Shown here one piece after another: positions 55,247 to 63,291 of a stretch of 64,000 bases of DNA (position 1 is the stretch's first letter; each line of letters opens with the position of its first letter). Both the position numbers and the translations under genes were made by a program. The notes below the pieces were generated by a model that ran no database searches, had not been told where the DNA came from, and saw nothing but the letters and a program-made list of their open reading frames with translations. The stretch is from the NCBI RefSeq assembly GCF_000756655.1, contig NZ_ARXU01000005.1, forward strand, positions 1 to 64,000. The letters are read 5' to 3'. Source of the DNA: Alcanivorax jadensis T9 (GTDB lineage Bacteria; Pseudomonadota; Gammaproteobacteria; Pseudomonadales; Alcanivoracaceae).

Positions 55247-55789
55247 ATGCAAGTCACAACCACCCGTATCACTGATGTTAAACTGATCCATCCCCGGATC
55301 TTTGAAGACTCCCGCGGTTTCTTCATGGAGAGCTGGAATGCACGGGCCATGGCCGAGGCCGGGATTGCCGCCACCTTTGTTCAAGATAATCACAGCCTTT
55401 CCATAATGGGAACGCTGCGGGGACTTCACTATCAGCTGGATAAACCGCAGGGCAAGCTGGTGCGTTGTACTGCGGGCTCGGTGTTTGATGTGGCGGTTGA
55501 TTTGCGGCCAGAGTCGTCAACCTACAGACAATGGGCGGGTGAGACCCTTTCCAGCGATAACAAATTGCAGCTATGGATTCCGCCTGGGTTCGCCCATGGC
55601 TTTCTCGTGCTCAGCGATGAAGCCGAGGTGCAGTACAAATGCACCGAATACTATTCGCCGACCTCGGAACAATGTATTCACTGGGCGGACCCGTCACTGG
55701 CCATCGACTGGCCGTTGGTAGGGGAGCCGCTGCTGTCAGAAAAGGATGCCGAAGGGCTGGCTCTGGCGGATGCGCCCCCCATCGAGTAA
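55247..55789 (+). CDS. rmlC: dTDP-4-dehydrorhamnose 3,5-epimerase
   Basis: A 180-residue cupin epimerase. FFMESWNARAMAEAG, FVQDNHSLS, GLHYQLDKPQGKLVR (His of the catalytic pair) and WIPPGFAHGFLVLSDEAEVQ are clear. It lies about 18 kb from rmlB/rmlA, and no rmlD is in the window, so dTDP-L-rhamnose synthesis cannot be complete from these genes alone. Confidence 0.95.
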   Translation: MQVTTTRITDVKLIHPRIFEDSRGFFMESWNARAMAEAGIAATFVQDNHSLSIMGTLRGLHYQLDKPQGKLVRCTAGSVFDVAVDLRPESSTYRQWAGETLSSDNKLQLWIPPGFAHGFLVLSDEAEVQYKCTEYYSPTSEQCIHWADPSLAIDWPLVGEPLLSEKDAEGLALADAPPIE

Positions 55790-56108
55790 CCCGCAAGGGC
55801 GCTGGCATTCTCTGTGGGACCTGTCGTTCGACTGCGATTTTGGCGGTGGGGGTAGCGGAAACCCGTCGCGGCGGAACCGCCGCTCCTACGGTGGGTGGGG
55901 CGTTTGGGGCGCACTTCGGGCGTTCCTCCGTTGCACTCCGGTCCTACAGAGGGAGGAAGAGTACTGCTACTCCTGGAATGGCACAGTCGCCCTCTGTGGG
56001 AGCGGTGGTTCCACCGCGATCTTGTCCGGCCCTGCACCTGCGATTTCGCCGCATTTCACGTATGATTGCCCCCTTGAGCATTTGGCTGACTAACAGGATG
56101 AGCCCCCA
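55790..56108. repeat. REP units between rmlC and pgm
   Basis: A 319-bp gap with TCGCGGCGGAACCGCCGCTC followed by CTAC (55866-55889) and, about 105 bp on, TGTGGGAGCGGTGGTTCCAC followed by CGCGA (55995-56019), REP-like hairpins of the Pseudomonas type. No gene is seen. Confidence 0.65.
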
Positions 56109-57485
56109 GTGAGTAACCCGATTCCTGCCTCGATTTTCCGAGCCTACGATATCCGCGGTATTTATCAGGAAACCCTGACGGATGAATGGGCCTATCAGAT
56201 CGGCCGCAGTATTGGCTCTGAAACCCTGGCTCACGGGCAGAACCGCATTGCAGTGGCCCGGGATGGCCGGCTTTCCGGCCCGGCGCTGGTGAAGGCATTG
56301 AGCGATGGTATACGCGCCACCGGCTGCGATGTGGTGGATGTGGGCATGGTGCCGACTCCGGCACTGTACTTTGCCACTTACCACCTGGACGGCCTCAATT
56401 CCGGGGTAATGCTCACCGGCAGCCATAACCCGGGCAATTACAACGGTTTCAAAATTGTGGTGGATGGCACCACTCTGTCAGGGGATCGCATCCTGGCCCT
56501 GTATCGGCGCATTGTGGAAGACAACCTGGTCTCTGCGGACACCGGGGATTACCAGGAATGCGACGTGCTGGAAGCGTATCAGGCGGCATTTCTGAAGACT
56601 CACTCCCTGGCCCGCCCCATGAAGGTGGTCGTGGACTGCGGTAATGGCATCACCGGGGTTCAGGCGCCCCAGGTCTTGGCAGCGCTGGGCTGCGAGGTGT
56701 TGCCCCTGTTCACCGAGGTGGACGGGACTTTCCCAAACCATCATCCGGATCCGGGTGATCTCAAGAATATGCAAGACCTGATTGCCACAGTGAAGGGAGA
56801 AAAGGCCGACCTGGGCCTGGCGTTCGATGGCGATGGAGACCGGGTGGGCATAGTCACGCCGGAGGGGGAGGTGGTCTATCCTGATATTCTGCTCATGGCT
56901 CTGGCTGAGGACATGGTGAGCCGCAATCCGGGTGCCAAGGTGATCTTCGATGTGAAGTGCACCGGGACTCTGTTTGATGTGATCCGCCAGGCTGGCGGCG
57001 AGCCGGAAATGTGGCAGACCGGCCATTCCCTGATCAAGGCGCGCATGAAAGAAACCGGAGCGTTGTTGGCCGGGGAAATGAGCGGCCATATCTTCTTTGC
57101 TGAGGACTGGTACGGCTTTGATGATGCGCTGGTGGCAGCGGCGCGGATTCTCGGCATCATTAGCCGCTCCGACGGCGACGCCGATGCCCTGTTTGGTCGT
57201 TTTCCGTCCCTGTGCACCACGCCGGAAATCAATATCGAGGTGACCGAAGAGAACAAGTTCGCCATTGTGGATTACCTGCAGAACCAGGCGGATTTTGGCG
57301 AGGGTGAGCGCCGTGTGATTGACGGGATCCGCATGGACTATGCGGATGGCTGGGGCCTGTGCCGGGCGTCCAACACCTCACCCAAGCTGGTGCTGCGCTA
57401 TGAAGCCGATAATGACGTTGCCCTGGATCGCATTCGCTCTCTGTTTGAGGCGAATGTGGAAAAAGCCATGGCGGCAGTGAAATAA
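56109..57485 (+). CDS. algC: Phosphomannomutase/phosphoglucomutase (AlgC-like)
   Basis: A 458-residue alpha-D-phosphohexomutase. IFRAYDIRGIY near the N terminus, the phosphoserine loop LTGSHNPGNYNGFK (about 100-113), metal loop FDGDGDRVGIV (about 239), GEMSGHIFF and the C-terminal RASNTSPKLVLRYEAD complete the four domains. It supplies mannose-1-P and glucose-1-P for GDP-mannose, dTDP- and UDP-sugars. The start is GTG 56109 after AGGATGAG. A REP region precedes it. Confidence 0.95.
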   Translation: MSNPIPASIFRAYDIRGIYQETLTDEWAYQIGRSIGSETLAHGQNRIAVARDGRLSGPALVKALSDGIRATGCDVVDVGMVPTPALYFATYHLDGLNSGVMLTGSHNPGNYNGFKIVVDGTTLSGDRILALYRRIVEDNLVSADTGDYQECDVLEAYQAAFLKTHSLARPMKVVVDCGNGITGVQAPQVLAALGCEVLPLFTEVDGTFPNHHPDPGDLKNMQDLIATVKGEKADLGLAFDGDGDRVGIVTPEGEVVYPDILLMALAEDMVSRNPGAKVIFDVKCTGTLFDVIRQAGGEPEMWQTGHSLIKARMKETGALLAGEMSGHIFFAEDWYGFDDALVAAARILGIISRSDGDADALFGRFPSLCTTPEINIEVTEENKFAIVDYLQNQADFGEGERRVIDGIRMDYADGWGLCRASNTSPKLVLRYEADNDVALDRIRSLFEANVEKAMAAVK

Positions 57486-57488
57486 CAA

Positions 57489-57537
57489 TCGTGTAGGCGC
57501 CAGCTTGCTGGCGAGGCCCTGGCGGCAATGCTCGCCG
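57489..57537. repeat. REP-like unit upstream of wbjB
   Basis: GTGTAGGCGCCAGCTTGCTG then GCGAGG, with a following CAATGCTCGCCGG, a REP-like hairpin in the short gap between algC and wbjB. Confidence 0.45.
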
Positions 57538-57559
57538 GGACTGACTGTCGAGAGAGACT

Positions 57560-58573
57560 ATGAATATCAAGAATTTGGTGGTGTTGGTAACCGGGGGCAC
57601 AGGGTCCTTTGGCAAGACCATGGTCAACAAGCTGCTGGCGGACGGTTGCAGGGAAATTCGCATCATCAGCCGTGATGAAGCCAAGCAGGAAGACATGCGC
57701 ATTGCCTACAGCCGTGAGGAACTGAAGTTCTACATTGGCGACGTGCGCGATCGCGCCGCGGTGGACAAGGCTATGCGCGGGGTGGATCTGGTCTTTCACG
57801 CGGCGGCGCTGAAGCAGGTGCCTTCCTGCGAATTCTTCCCTATGGAAGCCGTAAAGACCAACATCATTGGCAGCCAGAACGTGATCGACAGTGCGGTGGC
57901 TGCCGGGGCGAAAAGCCTGGTGTGCCTGAGCACCGACAAGGCAGTAATGCCGGTGAATGCCATGGGGATGTCCAAGGCCATGATGGAGAAGGTGGCCCAG
58001 GCTTCCAGCCGTCAGCTGGGTGAGAAGGAAACCGTGATCTCCTGTGTGCGTTACGGCAATGTGATGTGTTCTCGCGGGTCGGTGATTCCGCTGTTTATCA
58101 AGCAGATTCAGGAAGGCAAACCGCTGACCATTACCGAACCGACCATGACCCGCTTCATGTTGTCCCTGCAGGATGCCATCGAGCTGGTGAACTTCGCGTT
58201 CGAAAATGCGCACCAGGGTGACATCTTTATTCGCAAGGCACCGGCCTGCACGGTGCACCAGTTGGCCCGGGCATTGCTGGATATTTTCGAGGCGGATAAC
58301 GAGATCAAGGTGATCGGCTGGCGTCATGGCGAGAAGTTGTACGAGACCCTGGCCAGCGCCGAAGAACTGCTGCGCTCCGAAGACATGGGCGATTATTTCC
58401 GGGTGAGCTATGACAACCGGGATCTCAACTACGCCAAGTTCTTTACGGAAGGAGATGTGGAAGAGGCGAGCACGGAAGACTACCACTCCCACAATACCCA
58501 TCAGCTTTCCAGTGATGAGTTGAAGACGCTGCTGCTTTCCCTGCCTGAAGTGCACGCGGCGCTGAAAGCGTAA
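57560..58573 (+). CDS. wbjB: UDP-GlcNAc 4,6-dehydratase/5-epimerase (WbjB/CapE-like)
   Basis: A 337-residue SDR: LVTGGTGSFGKTM (about 9-21), FHAAALKQVPSCEFFPMEA, CLSTDKAVMPVNAMGMSK (Met replaces the usual Tyr of YxxxK, as in FlaA1/CapE enzymes) and VRYGNVMCSRGSVIPLF. It starts UDP-L-FucNAc synthesis from UDP-GlcNAc. The wbjC and wbjD genes follow in the same direction, separated only by a glycosyltransferase gene. Confidence 0.93.
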   Translation: MNIKNLVVLVTGGTGSFGKTMVNKLLADGCREIRIISRDEAKQEDMRIAYSREELKFYIGDVRDRAAVDKAMRGVDLVFHAAALKQVPSCEFFPMEAVKTNIIGSQNVIDSAVAAGAKSLVCLSTDKAVMPVNAMGMSKAMMEKVAQASSRQLGEKETVISCVRYGNVMCSRGSVIPLFIKQIQEGKPLTITEPTMTRFMLSLQDAIELVNFAFENAHQGDIFIRKAPACTVHQLARALLDIFEADNEIKVIGWRHGEKLYETLASAEELLRSEDMGDYFRVSYDNRDLNYAKFFTEGDVEEASTEDYHSHNTHQLSSDELKTLLLSLPEVHAALKA

Positions 58574-58586
58574 AGGGACGGTGGCG

Positions 58587-59759
58587 GTGACTAAACCGGT
58601 TGTTCTGGTATTCAACCCCTTCTATTTTCCGGGATTCAAGGCGGGCGGGCCGGTCAGGACCATCGTTAACATGGTGGACCGGCTGGGCGACGACTTTGAT
58701 TTCCGGGTGCTCACCCAAGACCGGGACCTGGGTGAAATCACGCCCTATGACAACGTGGACCTGGAAGACTGGATGACTGTGGGCAAGGCCCGTGTGCGTT
58801 ATCTGGCTCCGGAGGCATTTACCCTGGCCAATATTGCCCGGGTGGTACGTGAGGTAAAACCGGACGCCATTTACCTGAACAGTTTTTTTGATCCGGTGTT
58901 TACCCAGAAAGTGCTCTGGGCACGGCTGTTCCGCCAGTTTCCCCAAACGCCTGTGATTCTGGCGCCACGGGGCGAGTTCTCCGAGGGAGCGCTGGGTCTG
59001 AAGAGTACCAAGAAGAAAATTTACCTGTGGGTGGTCCGCCTGATCGGGTTGTACCGCAACATTACCTGGCAGGCGTCCAGTGATCTGGAGGTGCAGGATA
59101 TCCGCAAGGCGTTTCTCGGTAATCAGGCAGCACGGATTCAGGTGGCTCTGAACCTGGCGCCGGCAGCTCCCACGGCTGACGCCGCCTCCCATCATCGAGC
59201 GCCCGGCGAGCCATTGCGCGTGTGCTTCATCTCTCGCATTTCCCCCAAGAAGAATCTCGACTATGCCCTGCGAGTGCTCCGCTCCGTGACAGCACCGGTG
59301 GTGTTCACGGTCTATGGACCACGCTCGGAGCCGGAATACTGGCAGGCCTGCGAGGCCCTCATTGCCGAGCTGCCTTCACATGTTCAGGTGGTCTGGGGCG
59401 GCGAGCTCAATCCGGTGGATGTGAATGCCCATCTGGTCGGGCATGACCTGTTTTTCTTTCCCACCCGGGGCGAGAACTACGGCCATGTCATCTATGAAGC
59501 GTTGGCTGCCGGGCTGCCGGTGCTGCTCAGTGATCAGACCCCCTGGAATGACGTGCAAGCCAGAGGCGTGGGCTGGTCGTTGCCGCTGGCGAACCCGGCG
59601 GCGTTCGCTGAAACCATTGAGCTGGTTGCGTTATGGTCCGGGGGAAAGCGTGACCAGGTTTGCGCCGCTGCCCGTGACCACGCTCGTCAGGTGGCCAAGG
59701 ATGATGCGGTGCTTGAGGACAATCGTCGGCTGTTCATGGAGGCCATCAGGGAAGCCTGA
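58587..59759 (+). CDS. Glycosyltransferase family 4
   Basis: A 390-residue GT-B protein. N-terminal FNPFYFPGFKAGGPVRTI, donor-domain FISRISPKKNLDYALRVL (about 212-229) and FFPTRGENYGHVIYEALAAG (about 287-306, the EX7E-type site). GTG 58587 lies 8 bp after AAGGGA; a GTG at 58581 is too close to that site. It interrupts the wbjB-C-D set, which suggests it acts on the same repeat unit. Confidence 0.88.
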   Translation: MTKPVVLVFNPFYFPGFKAGGPVRTIVNMVDRLGDDFDFRVLTQDRDLGEITPYDNVDLEDWMTVGKARVRYLAPEAFTLANIARVVREVKPDAIYLNSFFDPVFTQKVLWARLFRQFPQTPVILAPRGEFSEGALGLKSTKKKIYLWVVRLIGLYRNITWQASSDLEVQDIRKAFLGNQAARIQVALNLAPAAPTADAASHHRAPGEPLRVCFISRISPKKNLDYALRVLRSVTAPVVFTVYGPRSEPEYWQACEALIAELPSHVQVVWGGELNPVDVNAHLVGHDLFFFPTRGENYGHVIYEALAAGLPVLLSDQTPWNDVQARGVGWSLPLANPAAFAETIELVALWSGGKRDQVCAAARDHARQVAKDDAVLEDNRRLFMEAIREA

Positions 59760-59835
59760 GGCGCTTGAACAGGTTGCAGTCAGCAGGCTGCCGGTGAACC
59801 GGTAGCGGCTGTGTCGAACAGAAAAGAGGTCGGTT

Positions 59836-60957
59836 ATGAAAACGGTGATTACCGGGGCAGCAGGACTGCTGGGTTGGCATTTGCGTTGCCATCTCAGCGC
59901 GCTTGAGGCGTGGAAAGGCGGTGTCGTGGCCCTGGATCGTGAAGCTTTCAATGATGACACCCGTCTGCAGAAAGCGCTGGACGGTGCTGATGTAGTAGTG
60001 CACTGCGCGGGTATTAACCGGGCCGAGGAAAAGGAACAGGAAACGGGCAACATTGCCCTGGCGGAACGGCTGGCCAGTGCACTGGATGCCAGCGGCGCCA
60101 CGCCGCACCTGGTCTATTCCAACAGCACCCACAAGGCTATGGATAATGCCTATGGTCGGGGCAAGGCGGGTGCAGATGCGGTTTTTCGCAGCTGGGCCGA
60201 TCGAGCAGCGGCGCGTTATACCGAGCTGGTGTTACCCCATGTGTTCGGGGAATGCGGCCGACCGTTTTATAATTCTGCGGTCTTCACCTTCTGCCACCAG
60301 ATTGTCCAGGGCGAGCCGCTGAGTATTAATGGCAGCGGCAAGCTGGAACTGCTGCATACCCAGGATATCTGTGCTCGCATTGTGGAGGCGGTGGCGAAAG
60401 GGGAAACCGGCGAGTTGCGTCTCAAGGGCCGCCCCATTCCGGTGGCGGAGGTGGCGGGAAAGCTGATTGCCATGTACGACAGCTACACCGGCAATGTGAT
60501 TCCGGACCTGCGTGACCGTTTCGAGCTGCAGCTTTTCAATACTCTGCGCTCTTTCATGTATCCGGATGCCTATCCCACAGAACTGCCCCTGCATACTGAT
60601 AACCGGGGCTCGCTGTTCGAGGCGGTGAAAACCGACAACGGCGGTCAGGCGTTCCTGTCCACCACCAAACCAGGGATTACCCGGGGCAATCATTTCCATT
60701 TTGCCAAGGTGGAACGTTTCCTGGTGATTCGCGGAGAGGCGGATATTCGCCTGCGTCGCCTGTTTGATGATGAAGTGAAGGAATTCCGGGTATCCGGCGA
60801 CAAACCGGTGTACGTCGACATGCCGCCGCTGCATACCCATAGCATTACCAATGTGGGTGACGATGAGCTGATGACCCTGTTCTGGAGCCACGAGATTTTT
60901 GATCCCGAGGCACCGGATACCTATTTTCTGCCAGTGCTGCCGGACCAGGAGAACTGA
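59836..60957 (+). CDS. wbjC: Capsular polysaccharide reductase/epimerase with cupin domain (WbjC/CapF)
   Basis: A 373-residue two-domain enzyme: an N-terminal SDR (VITGAAGLLGWHL, residues 4-16) and a C-terminal cupin (GITRGNHFHFAKVERFLVI, then LHTHSITNVGD). This fusion is diagnostic of CapF/WbjC, which performs the 3-epimerisation and reduction steps of UDP-L-FucNAc synthesis. GAGG lies upstream of the ATG. Confidence 0.94.
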   Translation: MKTVITGAAGLLGWHLRCHLSALEAWKGGVVALDREAFNDDTRLQKALDGADVVVHCAGINRAEEKEQETGNIALAERLASALDASGATPHLVYSNSTHKAMDNAYGRGKAGADAVFRSWADRAAARYTELVLPHVFGECGRPFYNSAVFTFCHQIVQGEPLSINGSGKLELLHTQDICARIVEAVAKGETGELRLKGRPIPVAEVAGKLIAMYDSYTGNVIPDLRDRFELQLFNTLRSFMYPDAYPTELPLHTDNRGSLFEAVKTDNGGQAFLSTTKPGITRGNHFHFAKVERFLVIRGEADIRLRRLFDDEVKEFRVSGDKPVYVDMPPLHTHSITNVGDDELMTLFWSHEIFDPEAPDTYFLPVLPDQEN

Positions 60958-60960
60958 TTG

Positions 60961-62106
60961 ATGAAAGTGATGACGGTACTGGGCACGCGCCCGGAGATTA
61001 TTCGACTGTCCCGTGTGATGGCGGCGCTGGACCAGGTGGTGGACCACAAGCTGGTGCATACCGGGCAGAACTATGATTACGAGCTCAACGATGTGTTCTT
61101 TGACGAGCTGGGAGTACGCAAGCCGGATCATTTTCTCAATGTGGATACCTCGACCCTGGGCCGGAGCTTGGGTGAGATCCTGATCAAGACCGAAGAGGTG
61201 CTGCTTCAGGAAAAGCCTGACGCGGTGCTGGTGCTGGGTGATACCAACAGTGCCATCGCCACGGTGATGGCCAAGCGCATGAAGATCCCCACGTATCACA
61301 TGGAAGCGGGGAATCGCAGCTTCGATGCCAATGTGCCGGAAGAGATCAACCGCAAGATGGTGGATCACTTGGCGGACTTCAATCTGGTTTACACCGAGCA
61401 TGCCCGCCGGCATTTGCTCAGCGAAGGCCTGTCCCACCGCTATATTTACCTGACCGGTTCCCCCATGCGCGAGGTGCTGGAGCATTGCCTGCCCAGCATT
61501 GAGCAGTCCGATGTGCTGGAGCGTCTGGAGCTGGAAGCAGGCAAGTTCTTTATTGTCAGCGTTCACCGGGAAGAAAACGTGGACAGCAAGGATAACCTGC
61601 GCAAGGTGGTCGAGGCCCTTCAGGCGCTACATGACACCTTTGGTTATCCGGTGGTGGTGTCCACGCACCCGCGTACCCGCAACCGTCTGGAGAAGCTTGG
61701 GCTGGCCGAGGCCAGCGGGGATATCCGCTTCCTCAAGCCGTTCGGGTTCTTTGACTACAACCGCCTGCAGATGACGGCTTTCTGCGCGGTGAGTGACAGC
61801 GGCACCATCAGTGAGGAATCCTCAGTGCTGGATTTCCCGGCGGTGACGCTGCGTCGATCCATCGAACGGCCGGAAGCGCTGGATACCGGTGCCATCGCGC
61901 TCACGGGACTGGACAAGGAAAGCCTGGTGGAAGGAGTGAGAATTGCCACCGCCAGTCGTGATGTGTTTTCCGGCACGGAGCGTGAGATCCCCGAAGCCTA
62001 CATGGTGCGCAATACCTCGGAGCGGGTGGTCCGCCTGATTACCGGCACCGCCAGACTGGCTAACCGCTGGCGCAATATGGACGAATTCAGTCGCTATGAC
62101 TGGTAA
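60961..62106 (+). CDS. wbjD: UDP-N-acetylhexosamine 2-epimerase (WbjD/CapG)
   Basis: A 381-residue 2-epimerase of the non-hydrolysing family: TVLGTRPEIIRLS (residues 5-17), LVHTGQNYDYELNDVFF, YHMEAGNRSFDANVPEEINR, SVHREENVDSK and VSDSGTISEESS. By position it completes UDP-L-FucNAc. It is distinct from the WecB-like enzyme at 23052, which keeps GHRRES and EAGLR. ATG 60961 lies 9 bp after AGGAG; a TTG one codon earlier is possible. Confidence 0.94.
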   Translation: MKVMTVLGTRPEIIRLSRVMAALDQVVDHKLVHTGQNYDYELNDVFFDELGVRKPDHFLNVDTSTLGRSLGEILIKTEEVLLQEKPDAVLVLGDTNSAIATVMAKRMKIPTYHMEAGNRSFDANVPEEINRKMVDHLADFNLVYTEHARRHLLSEGLSHRYIYLTGSPMREVLEHCLPSIEQSDVLERLELEAGKFFIVSVHREENVDSKDNLRKVVEALQALHDTFGYPVVVSTHPRTRNRLEKLGLAEASGDIRFLKPFGFFDYNRLQMTAFCAVSDSGTISEESSVLDFPAVTLRRSIERPEALDTGAIALTGLDKESLVEGVRIATASRDVFSGTEREIPEAYMVRNTSERVVRLITGTARLANRWRNMDEFSRYDW

Positions 62107-62115
62107 GGCGTGTTG

Positions 62116-63291
62116 ATGGGCAAGGGCAGGGCGGATATCGCCATTATCAACCGCAGTTTCTGGCCGATTTATCCGGTGATCGGTGAGGCGCTGTTGCGCT
62201 TTGCGGAAGGTGCCGCAAGACAGTGCCGGGTCTGTGTGATCATGCAGGATCATGCCGACATTTGTGCCAAGTTGAAGGAGCATGACCGCGGCCAGGGAGT
62301 AGAGTTTCATCCCGGCAAGGCCTGGTCCTCTTCAGGCAGCAGTATTCTCGCGCGGATTCTGGATGCGGTGTTCTTCATGGTGTGGGTGGGGCTGTGTTTG
62401 CTGAAAACCCGGCCTCGGCATGTGTATGTGTCTACGGACCCCCCGGTGCTGGTGCCCTTCATCGTCATGCTTTATGCGCGTTTGTTCGGGGCGTCCTATA
62501 CCTATCACCTGCAGGATATTCACCCCGAGGCCACCAATGTGGTGATGCCGGTGAATCGGGTGTTGTTCCGTATTTTGCGCTGGATGGATGGCGCGGTTAT
62601 GCGTCGGGCCGCGCAATTGCTAACGCTGACCGAGGAGATGAAAGCGGAAATTCAGTCCCGTTCGGGGACCCGGGCTCCGATTCATCTACTGAGTAATCCG
62701 GCGGTGTCTTTTGATGATGTGAACACCTCCCATACGAAAACGCCGGGCTTTTCCTTCTGCGGCAATGCGGGCCGGCTTCAGCGTATCCCGCTGGTGATCG
62801 CTTCGATCGAACAGTATTTGCAGGGAGGAGGGACCTTGCCTTTTACCTTTGCCGGCGGGGGAGTGTTCAGTCCTGATCTGGAGGGGTTAGCTGCGCGCTT
62901 CCCGGATCAGGTGACCTATCACGGTCTGGTGTCCCCGGCGGCGGCGGCCCAGTTGAATGCGGACTATCAGTGGGCCTTGCTGCCCATTGAAGATGAGGTG
63001 ACCCGTTTTGCTTTTCCCAGCAAGACGTCGTCCTATGTGTTTTCCGGTGCCCTGATTCTCGCCGTTTGTGGCGAGGCCACCAGCGTGGCCCAGTGGGTGC
63101 AGGATTATCGGCTGGGTTGTGTGGTAGCGCCAGATGCGGCTGCGCTGGCTGAGTTCTTCCGCCGCGTGGAGAACGCGGAGGTAGATGCCGCCGGGTTTGA
63201 TATGGACCGCACGGCGTTGAAAGCCGCGTTGGGTTTTAATGTTTTTGTGGAGCACCTGAACGAAAGGGTGCTGAGCCGGGTGGTGTCATGA
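62116..63291 (+). CDS. wbuB: Glycosyltransferase WbuB-like (L-FucNAc transferase candidate)
   Basis: A 391-residue GT4-type enzyme. INRSFWPIYPVIGEALLRFA near the N terminus, VYVSTDPPVLVPFIVMLYAR and YTYHLQDIHPEATNVVM match the WbuB family, which usually follows the FucNAc genes and transfers that sugar. The C-terminal donor site is reduced (FPSKTSSYVFSGALILAVCG). ATG 62116 (AAGG 7 bp upstream) is preferred over GTG 62110. Specificity is inferred from family and order. Confidence 0.88.
   Translation: MGKGRADIAIINRSFWPIYPVIGEALLRFAEGAARQCRVCVIMQDHADICAKLKEHDRGQGVEFHPGKAWSSSGSSILARILDAVFFMVWVGLCLLKTRPRHVYVSTDPPVLVPFIVMLYARLFGASYTYHLQDIHPEATNVVMPVNRVLFRILRWMDGAVMRRAAQLLTLTEEMKAEIQSRSGTRAPIHLLSNPAVSFDDVNTSHTKTPGFSFCGNAGRLQRIPLVIASIEQYLQGGGTLPFTFAGGGVFSPDLEGLAARFPDQVTYHGLVSPAAAAQLNADYQWALLPIEDEVTRFAFPSKTSSYVFSGALILAVCGEATSVAQWVQDYRLGCVVAPDAAALAEFFRRVENAEVDAAGFDMDRTALKAALGFNVFVEHLNERVLSRVVS

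Noticed and set aside
57398-58615. Minus-strand frame of 405 codons opposite wbjB
   Set aside because: Shadow of the conserved wbjB gene; low-complexity His/Gln-rich translation without motifs.
60232-61566. Long minus-strand open frame (444 codons) opposite wbjC/wbjD
   Set aside because: It mirrors the codon pattern of two well-supported plus-strand genes in GC-rich DNA and shows no family features.
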